Numbered from the stretch's first letter, positions 1 to 9,378 are shown. The stretch is DNA of 64,000 nt from Psychrobacillus sp. OK032 (GCF_900111345.1 NZ_FOGY01000004.1:124001-188000), one strand, 5' to 3'. Numbers and translations: made by a program. Notes: generated from the sequence alone by a model not told the origin.

Positions 1-996
1 GGTTATTCATATGCAAAAGAACCAATTACTGTGCGTGCTTTAGGAGTGGAAGGTGCGCTTACTTTACTATTAAAGGAAGCAATCAAGCCGAACTTAGTGC
101 AAACAATAGAAGGAACACCAGCTTTAATACATGGCGGACCCTTTGCTAATATTGCGCATGGATGTAACTCGATCATCGCTACGAAAACGGCGATGAATAT
201 AGCTGATGTTGTTGTGACAGAAGCAGGATTCGGCGCAGATTTAGGCGCAGAGAAATTTATGCATATTAAATCACGACAAGGTAATTTGGCACCAGATGCA
301 GTTGTCATTGTTGCGACGATTCGAGCACTTAAAATGCAAGGTGGAAAACCAAAGGATTTGCTAAGGGAAGAAGATGTAAACGCGCTACTTGAAGGAACAA
401 ATAATTTAGAAAAGCATATAGAAACCATTCGGGCATTTGGTATTGAGCCTGTAGTTGCCTTGAATAAATTCACAGCTGATACAGAGGCTGAAACAAAAGC
501 ATTATTGGCTTGGTGTGAAGAGAGAAATATAGCAATTGCTATAACCGAGGTTTGGGAAAAAGGTGGAGCTGGGGGAGTGAACCTTGCTAAATTAGTTTTA
601 AAAGAACTAGAAAAACCATCTAACTTCGCACCTTTATATAGTCTTTCAGATACGATTGAACAAAAAGTGCGAACGATTGTACAGCAAGTATATGGTGGGA
701 AAGATGTCGTATTTACAGATGCAGCCAAAAAACAGATTGACCAAATAACTACTTACGGATGGGATACTCTTCCTATCTGTATGGCGAAAACACAATATTC
801 TTTGTCTGATCAACCCAAATTATTAGGTCGGCCAACAGACTTTACGATTACAGTACGTGAAGTTCTTCCGAAACTCGGGGCAGGATTTCTTGTTTGTTTA
901 ACTGGAGATATTATGACAATGCCAGGACTGCCTAAAAAACCAGCTGCTTTAAATATGGACGTTGCGGAGGATGGACAAGCGGTAGGATTGTTTTAA
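1..996 (+). CDS. fhs: formate--tetrahydrofolate ligase, 3' part (runs off the left edge)
   Basis: The reading frame is open from base 1 and encodes the last 331 residues of an enzyme that is usually about 555-560 residues, so roughly the first 225 residues, including the ATP-binding loop, lie outside the window. The enzyme makes 10-formyl-THF from formate, ATP and tetrahydrofolate in cytosolic one-carbon metabolism. Diagnostic stretches are [29 protein letters not shown], the [14 protein letters not shown] block and the C-terminal [20 protein letters not shown] at 31 could be mistaken for a start, but the codons before it also match the family. An intrinsic terminator follows directly. Confidence 0.97.
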   Translation, partial: GYSYAKEPITVRALGVEGALTLLLKEAIKPNLVQTIEGTPALIHGGPFANIAHGCNSIIATKTAMNIADVVVTEAGFGADLGAEKFMHIKSRQGNLAPDAVVIVATIRALKMQGGKPKDLLREEDVNALLEGTNNLEKHIETIRAFGIEPVVALNKFTADTEAETKALLAWCEERNIAIAITEVWEKGGAGGVNLAKLVLKELEKPSNFAPLYSLSDTIEQKVRTIVQQVYGGKDVVFTDAAKKQIDQITTYGWDTLPICMAKTQYSLSDQPKLLGRPTDFTITVREVLPKLGAGFLVCLTGDIMTMPGLPKKPAALNMDVAEDGQAVGLF

Positions 997-1002
997 CAAA
1001 TT

Positions 1003-1029
1003 AAAAGACTGCACATTAGCAGTCTTTTT
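1003..1029 (+). terminator. intrinsic terminator after fhs
   Basis: A 10-bp stem (AAAAGACTGC pairing with GCAGTCTTTT) with a 6-nt loop runs into a short T-run 7 bases after the stop codon. Confidence 0.85.
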
Positions 1030-1081
1030 GTGTTTTATTCGTTATAATGTAAAAGAGTAGACAGCTTAAGGAGAATAAGTA

Positions 1082-1717
1082 ATGAATCCAATACAACGGT
1101 GCGAACATTTAGTGAAAGAAGTATATAAACATTTTGATGCAAGTCATGACTTCCAACATATTGAGCGAGTACGTAAGAATGCATTTGAAATAGCAGCTTC
1201 AGAGCCTACTGCTGATTTGGAAATAATTGAGCTAGCAGTACTATTACATGATGTTAGCGACCCAAAATATGCTCCAGTTGAAGAAAAGCAGGAAGAGGAT
1301 AGGATCATTAAGCAACTTTCCTTACCTACTGAAAAAGTAAATCAACTTAAAACACTCATTCTGTCCATTTCATTCAATGGGGGGAATGAAATAGTTGCTG
1401 ATTCATTAGAAGCCCAAATTGTCCGAGATGCGGACCGGTTAGATGCAATAGGAGCAGTAGGGATTGCGCGAACATTTGCATACGGCGGAGCAAAGGGTAG
1501 AAAGTTATACGATGTAGAAGAAACTCCAAGAGAAAACATGTCCATAGAAGAATACCGCTCCAAAGAGACAGCATCCGTTACGCATTTTTATGAGAAACTA
1601 TTAAAATTAGCTGACGGAATGCTAACGGAAAAAGGAAAAGAACTAGCAAAAGAAAGACATGCATTTATGGAATTATTTTTGCAAAACTTGAGAATAGAAA
1701 CAGGGGAACAAATATGA
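1082..1717 (+). CDS. ypgQ: HD-domain metal-dependent phosphohydrolase, YpgQ/YedJ type
   Basis: This 211-residue cytosolic protein has the HD-superfamily metal ligands: His26 in the FQHIERV helix, the His56-Asp57 pair in LLHDVSD, and Asp118 in RDADRLDAIG, followed by the TFAYGGAKGRK segment typical of YpgQ/YedJ. YpgQ relatives act as nucleoside triphosphate pyrophosphohydrolases; the substrate here is not proven. A good SD (AAGGAG) lies upstream. Its stop overlaps the next start by 4 bp (ATGA), so it is translationally coupled to the ABC-F gene. The nearby cvfC/ypgR gene keeps the B. subtilis ypgQ-ypgR association, here with an ABC-F gene in between. Confidence 0.88.
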   Translation: MNPIQRCEHLVKEVYKHFDASHDFQHIERVRKNAFEIAASEPTADLEIIELAVLLHDVSDPKYAPVEEKQEEDRIIKQLSLPTEKVNQLKTLILSISFNGGNEIVADSLEAQIVRDADRLDAIGAVGIARTFAYGGAKGRKLYDVEETPRENMSIEEYRSKETASVTHFYEKLLKLADGMLTEKGKELAKERHAFMELFLQNLRIETGEQI

Positions 1718-3597
1718 GTCATTTAATCATTTCAAATTTAACAAAAACAGTAGGAGAGAAAACGCTGTTTGAAAATATTACCTTCACGATCAACGATCAT
1801 AACCGAGCTGGCTTAATAGGCATTAACGGTACTGGTAAATCAACATTCTTATCGATAATTGCAGGCCAATTAGAAGCGGATTCCATTGATCGTGATCATC
1901 CAAACAAATATCGAATTGCGTATTTAGAGCAACAGCCAGTATTTGAAAAAGATGAAACCGTCTTGCAAACAGTATTTAGTGGAGATTCTCCTATATTAAA
2001 AATTAATCGAGAATATGAAGAAGCATTGCTAGCTTTAATGGAAGATTCAAGTTCTACTGAACGTCAAAATAAACTAATGGATTTACAATCTCAAATGGAT
2101 GATCTACAAGCATGGGATGTCAATGCACTTGCAAAAACAGCGCTGACAAAACTAGGTATTACCCAATACGAAGAGTCCATTCTTCATTTATCAGGTGGGC
2201 AACAGAAAAGAGTGGCGTTTGCAAAAGTACTGATAGAACCTGCTGATTTACTTCTGTTAGATGAGCCTACGAACCATTTGGACAAAGAATCTACGGATTG
2301 GTTACAAGAAATGCTTCAGCGAGTAGAAGGTTCTATTATTTTAGTTACACATGATCGATATTTTTTAGATGCAGTGGCAACACATATTTATGAATTAGCA
2401 GATAAAACACTTTACACACATACTGGGAATTACGCGGATTATCTAGAATCAAGAGCATTACGAGAAGAAATGAATGCTTCTTCTCAACAAAAGCTACAAA
2501 ATTTATACCGCAATGAGCTGAAATGGATTCGTAGAGGCGCAAAAGCAAGATCGACGAAACAAAAGGCGAGAAAAGATCGATTTGAAGAAATAGATTCAAA
2601 ACTAGATCGTAATAACTCCACACAAAATCTCGATTTAGAAATGGCGACAACGAGACTAGGTAAGCAAGTAGTAGAAGGAGTAAATATCTCCAAAAGATTT
2701 GATTCTAAGAAAATTGTAGAGGATTTTTCATTTTTACTACAAGCTGGAGATCGAATTGGAATTGTTGGACCTAATGGCGTAGGGAAAAGTACTTTACTTA
2801 AAATGCTAGCAAGAGAAATTCCATTAGATTCCGGAGAAATAATTGTAGGTTCAACCGTTAAGCTCATGCATTTTTCACAACAATTACCGAAGTTGAATGA
2901 ACAGACAAGAATGATTGAATATGTTCGGGAGTCATCTAACCTAATTGAAACGGGCTCTGGTGAAAAATTTTCTGCAGCTCAAATGCTAGAACGATTTTTA
3001 TTCCCTTTAAATACACACGGTACGCAAATCGGTAAACTTTCTGGTGGAGAGAAAAAACGACTAGTTCTGTTAAAAATGTTAATGGAACAGCCGAATGTTC
3101 TATTTATGGATGAGCCGACAAATGACTTAGACATTCAAACATTATCTGTTTTGGAAGACTTTATGGAATCATTCCCAGGAGTTATTGTGACGATTTCCCA
3201 TGACCGATTTTTCTTAGATCGAATTGCGAAAAAGCTATGGATATTAAACGGGAATGGCTCTGTTAAAGAGTGGTTAGGAGTTTATTCCGATTATTTGGAA
3301 GTTGCAAAAATTGCTCCGGCGGAAATTGTAGAAGAAGAAAAAAGAGAAGAGCCTCCTGTTAAAGTGGCAAAAGAGAAAAAGAAAATGTCTTACAAAGAGC
3401 AACGAGAATGGGATACTATTGGTGAGGAAATCGAAAAAACTGAACAGCTAATTACAGAACTAGAAGAAAAGATTTTAACTACGGGCTCTGATTTTACACT
3501 ATTGCAGGAACTAACTGACAAGCTGGAACAAGCTAACAGCACATATGAACAATTAATCGAGAGATGGTCTTATTTAGAAGAAATCGCTTCTTCCTAA
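1714..3597 (+). CDS. yfmR: ABC-F family translation factor, YfmR/Uup type
   Basis: This 627-residue soluble protein has two ABC ATPase domains and no membrane segments. The first has P-loop GINGTGKST (about residues 36-44), signature LSGGQQKRVAF and Walker B LLLLDEPTNHLD. A charged inter-domain linker (about 240-310) follows. The second has GPNGVGKST, LSGGEKKRLVL and LFMDEPTNDLD. The C-terminal 90 residues are a charged coiled coil, which is diagnostic of the Uup/YfmR subgroup. Such proteins bind the ribosomal E site and relieve stalls, in B. subtilis redundantly with EF-P. That role is inferred from the family. It is coupled to the HD gene and 24 bp from cvfC. Confidence 0.92.
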   Translation: MSHLIISNLTKTVGEKTLFENITFTINDHNRAGLIGINGTGKSTFLSIIAGQLEADSIDRDHPNKYRIAYLEQQPVFEKDETVLQTVFSGDSPILKINREYEEALLALMEDSSSTERQNKLMDLQSQMDDLQAWDVNALAKTALTKLGITQYEESILHLSGGQQKRVAFAKVLIEPADLLLLDEPTNHLDKESTDWLQEMLQRVEGSIILVTHDRYFLDAVATHIYELADKTLYTHTGNYADYLESRALREEMNASSQQKLQNLYRNELKWIRRGAKARSTKQKARKDRFEEIDSKLDRNNSTQNLDLEMATTRLGKQVVEGVNISKRFDSKKIVEDFSFLLQAGDRIGIVGPNGVGKSTLLKMLAREIPLDSGEIIVGSTVKLMHFSQQLPKLNEQTRMIEYVRESSNLIETGSGEKFSAAQMLERFLFPLNTHGTQIGKLSGGEKKRLVLLKMLMEQPNVLFMDEPTNDLDIQTLSVLEDFMESFPGVIVTISHDRFFLDRIAKKLWILNGNGSVKEWLGVYSDYLEVAKIAPAEIVEEEKREEPPVKVAKEKKKMSYKEQREWDTIGEEIEKTEQLITELEEKILTTGSDFTLLQELTDKLEQANSTYEQLIERWSYLEEIASS

Positions 3598-3621
3598 TCT
3601 CAGTTACTGGAGGTATATTTG

Positions 3622-4734
3622 ATGAAAATAGTTACAATTGAACCAACACCAAGTCCGAATACGATGAAAGTAGTTATCGATCAAGAGCTACCATTCGGAA
3701 AAAGTCATAATTATAAAAAAGACGATATTGTAGATGCACCTAAAGAAATTCAACAACTATTTGCAATCGAAGGTGTAAAGGGAGTCTATCATGTAGCAGA
3801 CTTCTTAGCGATAGAGCGTATTGCCAAGTTTAGCTGGGAATCGATATTAGCTTCTGTAGAAAATGTATTTGGAGCAGACAATAAAGAGCAAACTAGTGAA
3901 CAACCAGTAGACCATTACGGAGAGGTATACGTACATGTACAGCAATATAAAGGGATTCCACTTCAAGTTAAAGTATTTGATAGTGAGTCTGAATCACGTT
4001 TTGGCTTGTCCGAGCGTTTTACGAAAGCTTTAGATGAAGCAATGGCAGGTGACAAAGAAAACTATATTATGCTTCGAAAATGGGTAGATTATGGCGTTCG
4101 CTACGGAGACCAAAAAGAAATTGGTGAACAATTAGTAAATGAATTGGAAGCAACCTTCCCAGAAAGTAAACTTCAACAGTTAATCGAAGAAAAAGATCAG
4201 CATGTAGAAGAAAAAGCTGCAGTTCGCGTTCCATTCTCATTAGCTCAATTTGAAGTAAGTGATTGGGAAGAGCGTTTCCAACTACTAAATAATTTGATCA
4301 ACCCCGAACTAGTTGACTTACCGATTTTGGCAATAGCAGTGGAAGACGAACAAGTATCTATTCGCCGTCTTGCAACTGTATATTTAGGGTTAATCGAAAA
4401 CGAAGCAGTCATTCCTTATCTAGAAATTGCATTAAAAGATAAAAGTGGGGCAGTACGTAGAACAGCAGGAGACGCAATGAGTGATCTAGGCTTTGAACAA
4501 TTCGCTGATGGGATGAAAGTCGCCTTGTTTGATAAAAACAAACTCGTTCGCTGGCGTGCGGCTATGTACTTCTATGAAGTTGGCGATACGGATGCCCTTC
4601 CTGCATTAAAAGAAGCAATGGAAGATAAAGAATATGAAGTAAAACTGCAAATCCGTATGGCAATTGCCCGAATTGAAGGCGGGGAAGAAGCAAAAGGATC
4701 CGTTTGGAAACAAATGAGCGAAGCGAGAAAATAA
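3622..4734 (+). CDS. cvfC: conserved virulence factor C / YpgR: Nfu N-terminal-like domain plus HEAT repeats
   Basis: This 370-residue protein starts with an Nfu/NifU N-terminal-like domain (about 1-85, with PSPNTMKVVID and the VKGVYHVADF strand). A middle linker follows, and then HEAT-like helical repeats from about 225 to 360 (the PILAIAVEDEQVSIRRLA and KDKSGAVRRTAGDAMSDLG units). This domain order matches YpgR/CvfC of Bacillales, which influences virulence gene expression in Staphylococcus; the molecular function is unknown. The ATG at 3622 is preferred over a TTG one codon earlier because GGAGG lies 8 bases upstream. It is probably the last gene of the ypgQ-yfmR-cvfC operon. Confidence 0.88.
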   Translation: MKIVTIEPTPSPNTMKVVIDQELPFGKSHNYKKDDIVDAPKEIQQLFAIEGVKGVYHVADFLAIERIAKFSWESILASVENVFGADNKEQTSEQPVDHYGEVYVHVQQYKGIPLQVKVFDSESESRFGLSERFTKALDEAMAGDKENYIMLRKWVDYGVRYGDQKEIGEQLVNELEATFPESKLQQLIEEKDQHVEEKAAVRVPFSLAQFEVSDWEERFQLLNNLINPELVDLPILAIAVEDEQVSIRRLATVYLGLIENEAVIPYLEIALKDKSGAVRRTAGDAMSDLGFEQFADGMKVALFDKNKLVRWRAAMYFYEVGDTDALPALKEAMEDKEYEVKLQIRMAIARIEGGEEAKGSVWKQMSEARK

Positions 4735-4926
4735 GAGAAACGAATAAAATAGATCTGTTATTCCTTTTAGTGCACAGATTTCCAATCGTGGTTAATATAT
4801 GTTCTATATGCAACAATTAAGCATGGAACTATCGAAAATCCGTGGTATTCTGTTAATGTAAGGAAACAGGCTTGGTAACCTGCTTGAAGATCTCCCTTCA
4901 AATTTCTTACACAATCGCTTAATAAT

Positions 4927-4959
4927 AAAAGCCTCACGTTGAAGAGTGAGGCTTTTTTT
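4927..4959. terminator. bidirectional terminator between cvfC and the LysR gene
   Basis: A stem AAAAGCCTCAC / GTGAGGCTTTT with T-runs in both directions serves two convergent genes. The 190 bp between cvfC and this hairpin show no gene. Confidence 0.8.
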
Positions 4960-4979
4960 GTATGCTCTGATATCATGCA

Positions 4980-5867
4980 TTACATCTTCTTTTCTAGAAA
5001 ATAATCTAGAATGAACTTTTGGAAATTTATTGCTGCAGGTGATAGGTAGCGATTTTCTACACGAGCCATACCAATTACACGTTCACATGTCATATCCTCG
5101 ATGCGTAATTTAGCAATTTTATTAGGATTAATTTCTTCTCCATCTGGCAAAATAGAAAAACCAAGTCCTGCTGATACAAAACCTGCCACAGTAGCTACTT
5201 CGTCTCCTTCAAACGTAATATTCGGCAACAAGTTAGTATCAGAAAATATACTATCCGTTGTTTTTCGAAGTGCATAACCTTTTTTCATCGAAATAAAAGA
5301 CTCCTGTACTATTTCATTTAATGAGATGCTTTTACGATTTGCCAGAGAGTGATTAATTGGAACAATAACAAATAACTCATCTCGCCATAATTCTGACCAG
5401 GCGATTGGTTTTTCATAGTCAATAGATGCGACTAAGCAAAGATCCACTTCCCCTGATTTTAGCTGTTTTAACAGAGTATGCGTATGGTTTTGTTTAAATT
5501 GGAATGTAATATGTGGATATTTATCATGAAAAGCACGAATGATATTTGGAACGGTACTCGTTCCAAGCGTATGTAAAAAGCCAAGTGTTATTTCTCCTTG
5601 CTCTGGATTTATCAACTGCTGAATATCATTTAACCCATCGCTCATTTCATTCATAATCCGGTTAACCCTCTCTAAAAACATCATTCCATAGCGATTTAGA
5701 ATGATGGAGCGACCTTGACGATCAAAAAGTGGAATCCCAATTTCTTCTTCTAAACTCGCTATAGACCTGCTCAAAGCCGGTTGTGATATGGATAATAGTT
5801 CGGCGGCCCGTGTCATATGCTGAACTTTTGCAAGCGTTTGAAAATATTCTAATCGTTGCCATTCCAT
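4980..5867 (-). CDS. LysR-family transcriptional regulator
   Basis: This 295-residue DNA-binding protein has the LysR winged helix-turn-helix at residues 1-60 (LEYFQTLAKVQHMTRAAE, then ISQPALSRSIASLEEEIG) and a periplasmic-binding-like effector domain from about 90 on. It is transcribed divergently from the carboxylesterase gene across a 138-bp AT-rich gap, the usual arrangement in which a LysR protein controls the neighbour. The effector is unknown. It resembles YwqM/CitR-like Bacillus regulators in length and layout, but I cannot name a specific orthologue. Confidence 0.9.
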   Translation of the reverse strand: MEWQRLEYFQTLAKVQHMTRAAELLSISQPALSRSIASLEEEIGIPLFDRQGRSIILNRYGMMFLERVNRIMNEMSDGLNDIQQLINPEQGEITLGFLHTLGTSTVPNIIRAFHDKYPHITFQFKQNHTHTLLKQLKSGEVDLCLVASIDYEKPIAWSELWRDELFVIVPINHSLANRKSISLNEIVQESFISMKKGYALRKTTDSIFSDTNLLPNITFEGDEVATVAGFVSAGLGFSILPDGEEINPNKIAKLRIEDMTCERVIGMARVENRYLSPAAINFQKFILDYFLEKKM

Positions 5868-6005
5868 CTATAAAGCATCCCCTTTTTTAATCGATACCTT
5901 TTATGCATAGTAATGATAGAAATAATAAATTATACTTTATGAATTGTCAATGATAGGATAAGGATTAACAAACTATTATGCTATCAAACTAAAGGGGATA
6001 TTCAA

Positions 6006-6770
6006 ATGAAAGTAGTCGCACCTAAATCATTTACATTCGTAGGGGGAAATCGAGCAGTACTTTTACTTCACGGATTTACTGGTAGTACGAAAGATGTAAA
6101 ACGATTAGGAGAATATTTGCAAAAAAGAGGATTCACTTGTCACGCACCGATGTACCGCGGGCATGGTGGGACGCCTGAAGCATTATTACAAACAACTCCC
6201 GCAGAGTGGTGGCAAGATGTCGTAGACGGTTACAACTATTTGAAAAATCAAGGATATGAAGAAATTGCAGTAGCAGGTATTTCTTTAGGCGGTGTTTTTT
6301 CTTTAAAAGTAGCGGAAAAGTTTCCGGTCAAAGCGATTGTATCTATGTGTGCACCGATTAAACGTGGTAATACAGATGGTTTGTTTGATCGTTTATATAA
6401 TTATGCAAAAGTGTATAAATCATTTGAAGGTAAATCTAGAGAAATCATTATTCAAGAACTTGAAGCGTTAAAAAATAGTCCTTTGGATTCTTTGAGTGAA
6501 GTCCAATCATTCATTGAAGATGCTTGCATAGACCTGCATTCGATTTCTTCCCCGACACTCGTTCTACAAGGTGCATTAGATGGTGAGATTTATAAAGAAA
6601 GTGCATCATTTATATTGGAGCAAGTCGAAACGGATACAAAAGAAATCATTTGGTATGAAGAATCTGGGCATATTATTACTACCGGGAAAGAAAGAGAGAA
6701 AGTATGCGAAGACGTCTATACATTTTTAAACCAATTAGAATGGAGCGAATCTGTTCGCGCGGTTGTGTAA
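6006..6770 (+). CDS. est: carboxylesterase, Est30/YvaK type alpha/beta hydrolase
   Basis: This 254-residue alpha/beta hydrolase has the nucleophile elbow GISLGG (Ser93), acid Asp192 in GALDGEIY and His222 in ESGHIITT. The spacing is nearly identical to the Ser94/Asp193/His223 triad of Geobacillus Est30. The oxyanion motif LLLHGFTGS is at about 20-28. It is cytosolic, with no signal peptide, and hydrolyses short-chain carboxyl esters; the natural substrate is unknown. The ATG is preceded by AAAGGGGAT. It is divergent from the LysR gene and followed by a strong terminator. Confidence 0.92.
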   Translation: MKVVAPKSFTFVGGNRAVLLLHGFTGSTKDVKRLGEYLQKRGFTCHAPMYRGHGGTPEALLQTTPAEWWQDVVDGYNYLKNQGYEEIAVAGISLGGVFSLKVAEKFPVKAIVSMCAPIKRGNTDGLFDRLYNYAKVYKSFEGKSREIIIQELEALKNSPLDSLSEVQSFIEDACIDLHSISSPTLVLQGALDGEIYKESASFILEQVETDTKEIIWYEESGHIITTGKEREKVCEDVYTFLNQLEWSESVRAVV

Positions 6771-6811
6771 AAAACACAATTTATTAACCGTTATTCCAAC
6801 CTACATTTATT

Positions 6812-6849
6812 AAAAACATCATTCATTTCTATTTGAATGGTGTTTTTTT
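6812..6849 (+). terminator. intrinsic terminator after est
   Basis: A 14-bp stem (AAAAACATCATTCA against TGAATGGTGTTTTT, one G-U pair) is followed by T7. Confidence 0.85.
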
Positions 6850-6955
6850 GTGCGATGTTTTTCCAACTATTATTGCCGTTTAGAAGCGTTTAAATTACGC
6901 ACAATGAGTGAATAATATGAAGGATATAGAATGTTAAAAAGAACGGAGGAGTAAT

Positions 6956-7198
6956 ATGAGCAAAGAAATGACTAAAAAAGAGGCTAAAATAAATGATGAA
7001 GTACATATAACGTATTATTTTTCCGTTTTGTTCACCATATTAGGAACTCTCTCCATTCTTGTTTTATTGCATTATAAAGTGGAAAATCTCGGTTTGTTTA
7101 CAATATTACTTTCTATCTCAGCGGGTGGTCTGCCATCTGGAGTAGTAGGGGCTTTTATTGATTATAAAATTTCCGAATACAAGTTGAAAAGCAATTAA
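6956..7198 (+). CDS. hypothetical two-helix membrane protein (80 aa)
   Basis: The ATG follows an ideal SD (GGAGG, 6 bases upstream). The protein has a charged 17-residue N-terminus (MSKEMTKKEAKINDEVH), two hydrophobic helices at about 20-42 and 47-68, and a lysine-rich end. I recognise no family. It lies 67 bp upstream of the DUF421 gene on the same strand and could be co-transcribed with it. Confidence 0.7.
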   Translation: MSKEMTKKEAKINDEVHITYYFSVLFTILGTLSILVLLHYKVENLGLFTILLSISAGGLPSGVVGAFIDYKISEYKLKSN

Positions 7199-7265
7199 AT
7201 CGTGTGAATTAGCAGTTTCATTTCTTGCTGGTCATGATAGAAATAAAACGGGAGTGTGGAAATAG

Positions 7266-7964
7266 ATGGATTTTATCTATGGTCAAGAAACCCTAACTAC
7301 CATTCAATGGATATTACGAGCAATCGTTGCATTTTTCTTTTTAATAGTAGCGACTAAATTATTGGGGCGACGATCGATTGCACAATTACGACTGATCGAT
7401 TTCACGATTGCCATGATACTCGGAAATATCTTAGCCCATCCTTTATCAGATGAACGATTGGGACTAAAAGGTTCAATCACTACGACAACAGTATTAATTA
7501 TTTTATACTCAGTAGTCGTTTTTTTATCTTTGAAATGGAATGTGTTTAGAAATTGGTTTGAACCAACACCATTCCCGTTAATCAAAAACGGTGAAATTAT
7601 GTTTAAAGAGTTAGGGAAAGCAAGGATTACGATTGATCACTTATTGTCAGAAGCTAGAAAAGCAAAAATCGAAGAAATACAAAAAGTTGCCCTTGCTGTT
7701 TGGGAGCCGGATGGCACTATCTCTTTCTTTTTATCCCCTCAATTAGAAGCATTAACACCTGAAGATATGCAACTAGTCAAAAAGCCGTTTAATATGCCAA
7801 TTACAATTATTAAAGAAGGAAAGATTGATTTCAATGAATTACATAGAGCAGGTAAAGATATGACTTGGGTGGAAAACAAAACGGTACTATTAAATGTCCA
7901 ATTGCAAGATATTTTACTAGGAACGATTGACAATAATGATGATTTGAAAGTTTATTTGTTTTGA
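7266..7964 (+). CDS. DUF421 membrane protein, YetF/YcaP family
   Basis: This 232-residue protein has three N-terminal transmembrane helices (about 13-34, 44-60, 72-92) and a cytosolic C-terminal domain. The family signature is TKLLGRRSIAQLRLIDFTIA, followed by GNILAHPL and the NGEIMFKELGKARITIDHLL segment. Proteins of this family (YetF, YdfS, YrbG and others) are found in several copies in spore formers, and some take part in spore germination or membrane functions. The specific role is unknown. The SD is GGGAGTG, 8 bases before the ATG. Confidence 0.9.
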   Translation: MDFIYGQETLTTIQWILRAIVAFFFLIVATKLLGRRSIAQLRLIDFTIAMILGNILAHPLSDERLGLKGSITTTTVLIILYSVVVFLSLKWNVFRNWFEPTPFPLIKNGEIMFKELGKARITIDHLLSEARKAKIEEIQKVALAVWEPDGTISFFLSPQLEALTPEDMQLVKKPFNMPITIIKEGKIDFNELHRAGKDMTWVENKTVLLNVQLQDILLGTIDNNDDLKVYLF

Positions 7965-8084
7965 TCATCAGAAGTACAGCAAAATCGTGAATGCAGATGT
8001 GCTCTTTTTCATTTGTATAACATAACCGCAAGTGAACAATATGCAACTGAAGAATACAATAAAGGTAGAGAGGTGGGTGAATAA

Positions 8085-8237
8085 ATGAATCAAGAGCAAA
8101 TAACTGAAGAAAGAAAGAGATTGATTGGTCATCTCTTTTCCTTAGGGGGATCCATTTTATTCTTAGTAGGTACATTTATTGCAGTTATTGCATCTTATCA
8201 GACGTATAACCAGCTGCTAACTCAGAAGAATTATTAA
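8085..8237 (+). CDS. small single-pass membrane protein (50 aa)
   Basis: A strong SD (GAGAGGTGGGTG) precedes the ATG. The 50-residue product has a charged N-terminus (MNQEQITEERKRL), one hydrophobic helix (about 18-38, FSLGGSILFLVGTFIAVIA) and a polar tail, and it ends just before an intrinsic terminator. Together these support a real small gene. I recognise no family. Confidence 0.65.
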   Translation: MNQEQITEERKRLIGHLFSLGGSILFLVGTFIAVIASYQTYNQLLTQKNY

Positions 8238-8260
8238 AAAGCGATCTTTGTAAACTATTT

Positions 8261-8284
8261 AAGCACCTTGGAAGGTGCTTTTTC
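8261..8284 (+). terminator. intrinsic terminator after the 50-aa membrane protein
   Basis: Stem AAGCACCT / AGGTGCTT with a 4-nt loop and a T-run. Confidence 0.8.
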
Positions 8285-8373
8285 TATGTATAAAATACAT
8301 AATGAGGTATATTGTTAAGAAATAGTTGAACAATGTAGCATTAATAATAAATCCTGTAGAAGGAGGAATTTAG

Positions 8374-8799
8374 TTGCGTTTTATTAAAGTACTGATTAGT
8401 TTCATTGTCATTATTGGTCTAGTAGGTTTTGCAGTATACTATTTTGGGCCGAAAATAGTCGCAGATCAAGTAATGGAAAAGGTAGCAGTTGAGTTTGAAA
8501 ATAGCGGTCAACTGGAAAGTATTAAACAAGAGATCAAAAAAGATCCGCAATTGCAGGCGTTTATAGAGGAAGGTAAAAATGTAGATAGCAGTCAGCTGCC
8601 ATTTCAAACAAAAGAAGAGGCAACGAAAGTATTAATAAAAAAGTTTAAGATAAGCGAATTGCAAGAGTTCCAAACCAAAGTCGAAAATGGAATGACAGAA
8701 GAAGAAAAACAAGAAATCTTTAATAAGATCGAAAATACTTTAACGGAGGAAGAAATGCTAGCCCTGAAAGTTCTAGCTTATAAGGAATTGTCTAAGTGA
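8374..8799 (+). CDS. hypothetical membrane-anchored protein (141 aa)
   Basis: The start is a TTG placed 7 bases after AAGGAGGA. The product has one N-terminal transmembrane anchor (about 4-27, VLISFIVIIGLVGFAVYYF) and an acidic, helical outer domain of about 110 residues rich in Glu, Lys and Gln (for example TEEEKQEIFNKIENTLTEEEM). This layout is common among uncharacterised Bacillales envelope proteins. I cannot assign a function. Confidence 0.75.
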   Translation: MRFIKVLISFIVIIGLVGFAVYYFGPKIVADQVMEKVAVEFENSGQLESIKQEIKKDPQLQAFIEEGKNVDSSQLPFQTKEEATKVLIKKFKISELQEFQTKVENGMTEEEKQEIFNKIENTLTEEEMLALKVLAYKELSK

Positions 8800-8825
8800 A
8801 TGGCCACAAACATTGAAGCGAACCG

Positions 8826-8999
8826 TTAGGTAGGTATGAAGGTCTGGAACCGGTACTGTCCCGGGTTCAGGCCTTTTAATTTCGCCTTGTTTCGTTTGCA
8901 ATTAAAGTAATCGATATATTTTGCTAGTCTTTCTTTAAAATGCTCTATAGTTTCAAACTCCATTTAATACAGAAACTCAAATTTATCCAGATAAAACAA
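8826..8999 (-). pseudogene. IS3-family transposase (OrfB) C-terminal remnant
   Basis: On the minus strand, 45 codons from an ATG at 8963 read EHFKERLAKYIDYFNCKRNK then AKLKGLNPGQYRFQT and stop. This is the classic C-terminal end of IS3/IS150-type transposases (YIDYYNxKRIKAKLKGLSPVxYR). The same frame extends upstream through DKFEFLY but is interrupted by a TAA just before the ATG. The rest of the roughly 280-residue transposase is missing. A perfect inverted repeat lies at the upstream boundary (9000-9034). This is a dead element with no sign of an intact copy. Confidence 0.82.
8839..8879. other. long imperfect inverted repeat inside the transposase remnant
   Basis: A 15-position stem with 14 pairs (two of them wobble) and a 7-nt loop is followed on the plus strand by TTTT. 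It could terminate the 141-aa gene at 8374-8799, which otherwise has no terminator, although it also lies in the end of the IS3 transposase frame. Confidence 0.55.
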
Positions 9000-9034
9000 C
9001 ACCCCATTGTTAGATTGTGTCTAACAATGGGGTG
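9000..9034. repeat. perfect 15-bp inverted repeat, probably IS3-type ends
   Basis: The arms CACCCCATTGTTAGA and TCTAACAATGGGGTG flank a 5-nt loop. The right arm continues as GGGGTGCAGTTCA, which resembles the TG...CA termini of IS150-like elements. I see nothing codable between 9035 and 9378. That stretch is AT-rich and holds one small hairpin (9319-9342) downstream of the YjcZ gene. Confidence 0.6.
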
Positions 9035-9378
9035 CAGTTCATAAGTACCAGCTTCATTAATTGAAACTGAAATTTGATTGTATGTAGATATTTATAGACC
9101 GATACCTAAATCGTTTGCTGAAGCTTTTGCAAAGACAGTTAAGACCAACTAAGAAACTCAATCTCGATTATCTTGTGAAAGAAATTAAGAAGGTACAAGT
9201 GGGAAAGTTTGGCATGACGATGTCCAGATTGGTCCGCAAGTTTTATTTGGAGAATCTAATGGCAGTGTTGATAGTTGAATGGTGATAGCCTTACTAAGCT
9301 GAATTTAAAAATTAGCTAAAGACAGGTAAAAAACCCTGTCTTAGATTGTAGTGTGAATATGGTACTATGCCCATTTCA

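Noticed and set aside
3-728. Long minus-strand open frame opposite fhs
   Set aside because: It is an antisense shadow of a clear fhs coding frame, with no ribosome binding site and low-complexity Ser/Ala composition.
4735-4926. Possible structured RNA between cvfC and the LysR terminator
   Set aside because: I found no extended pairing or known RNA motif by eye.
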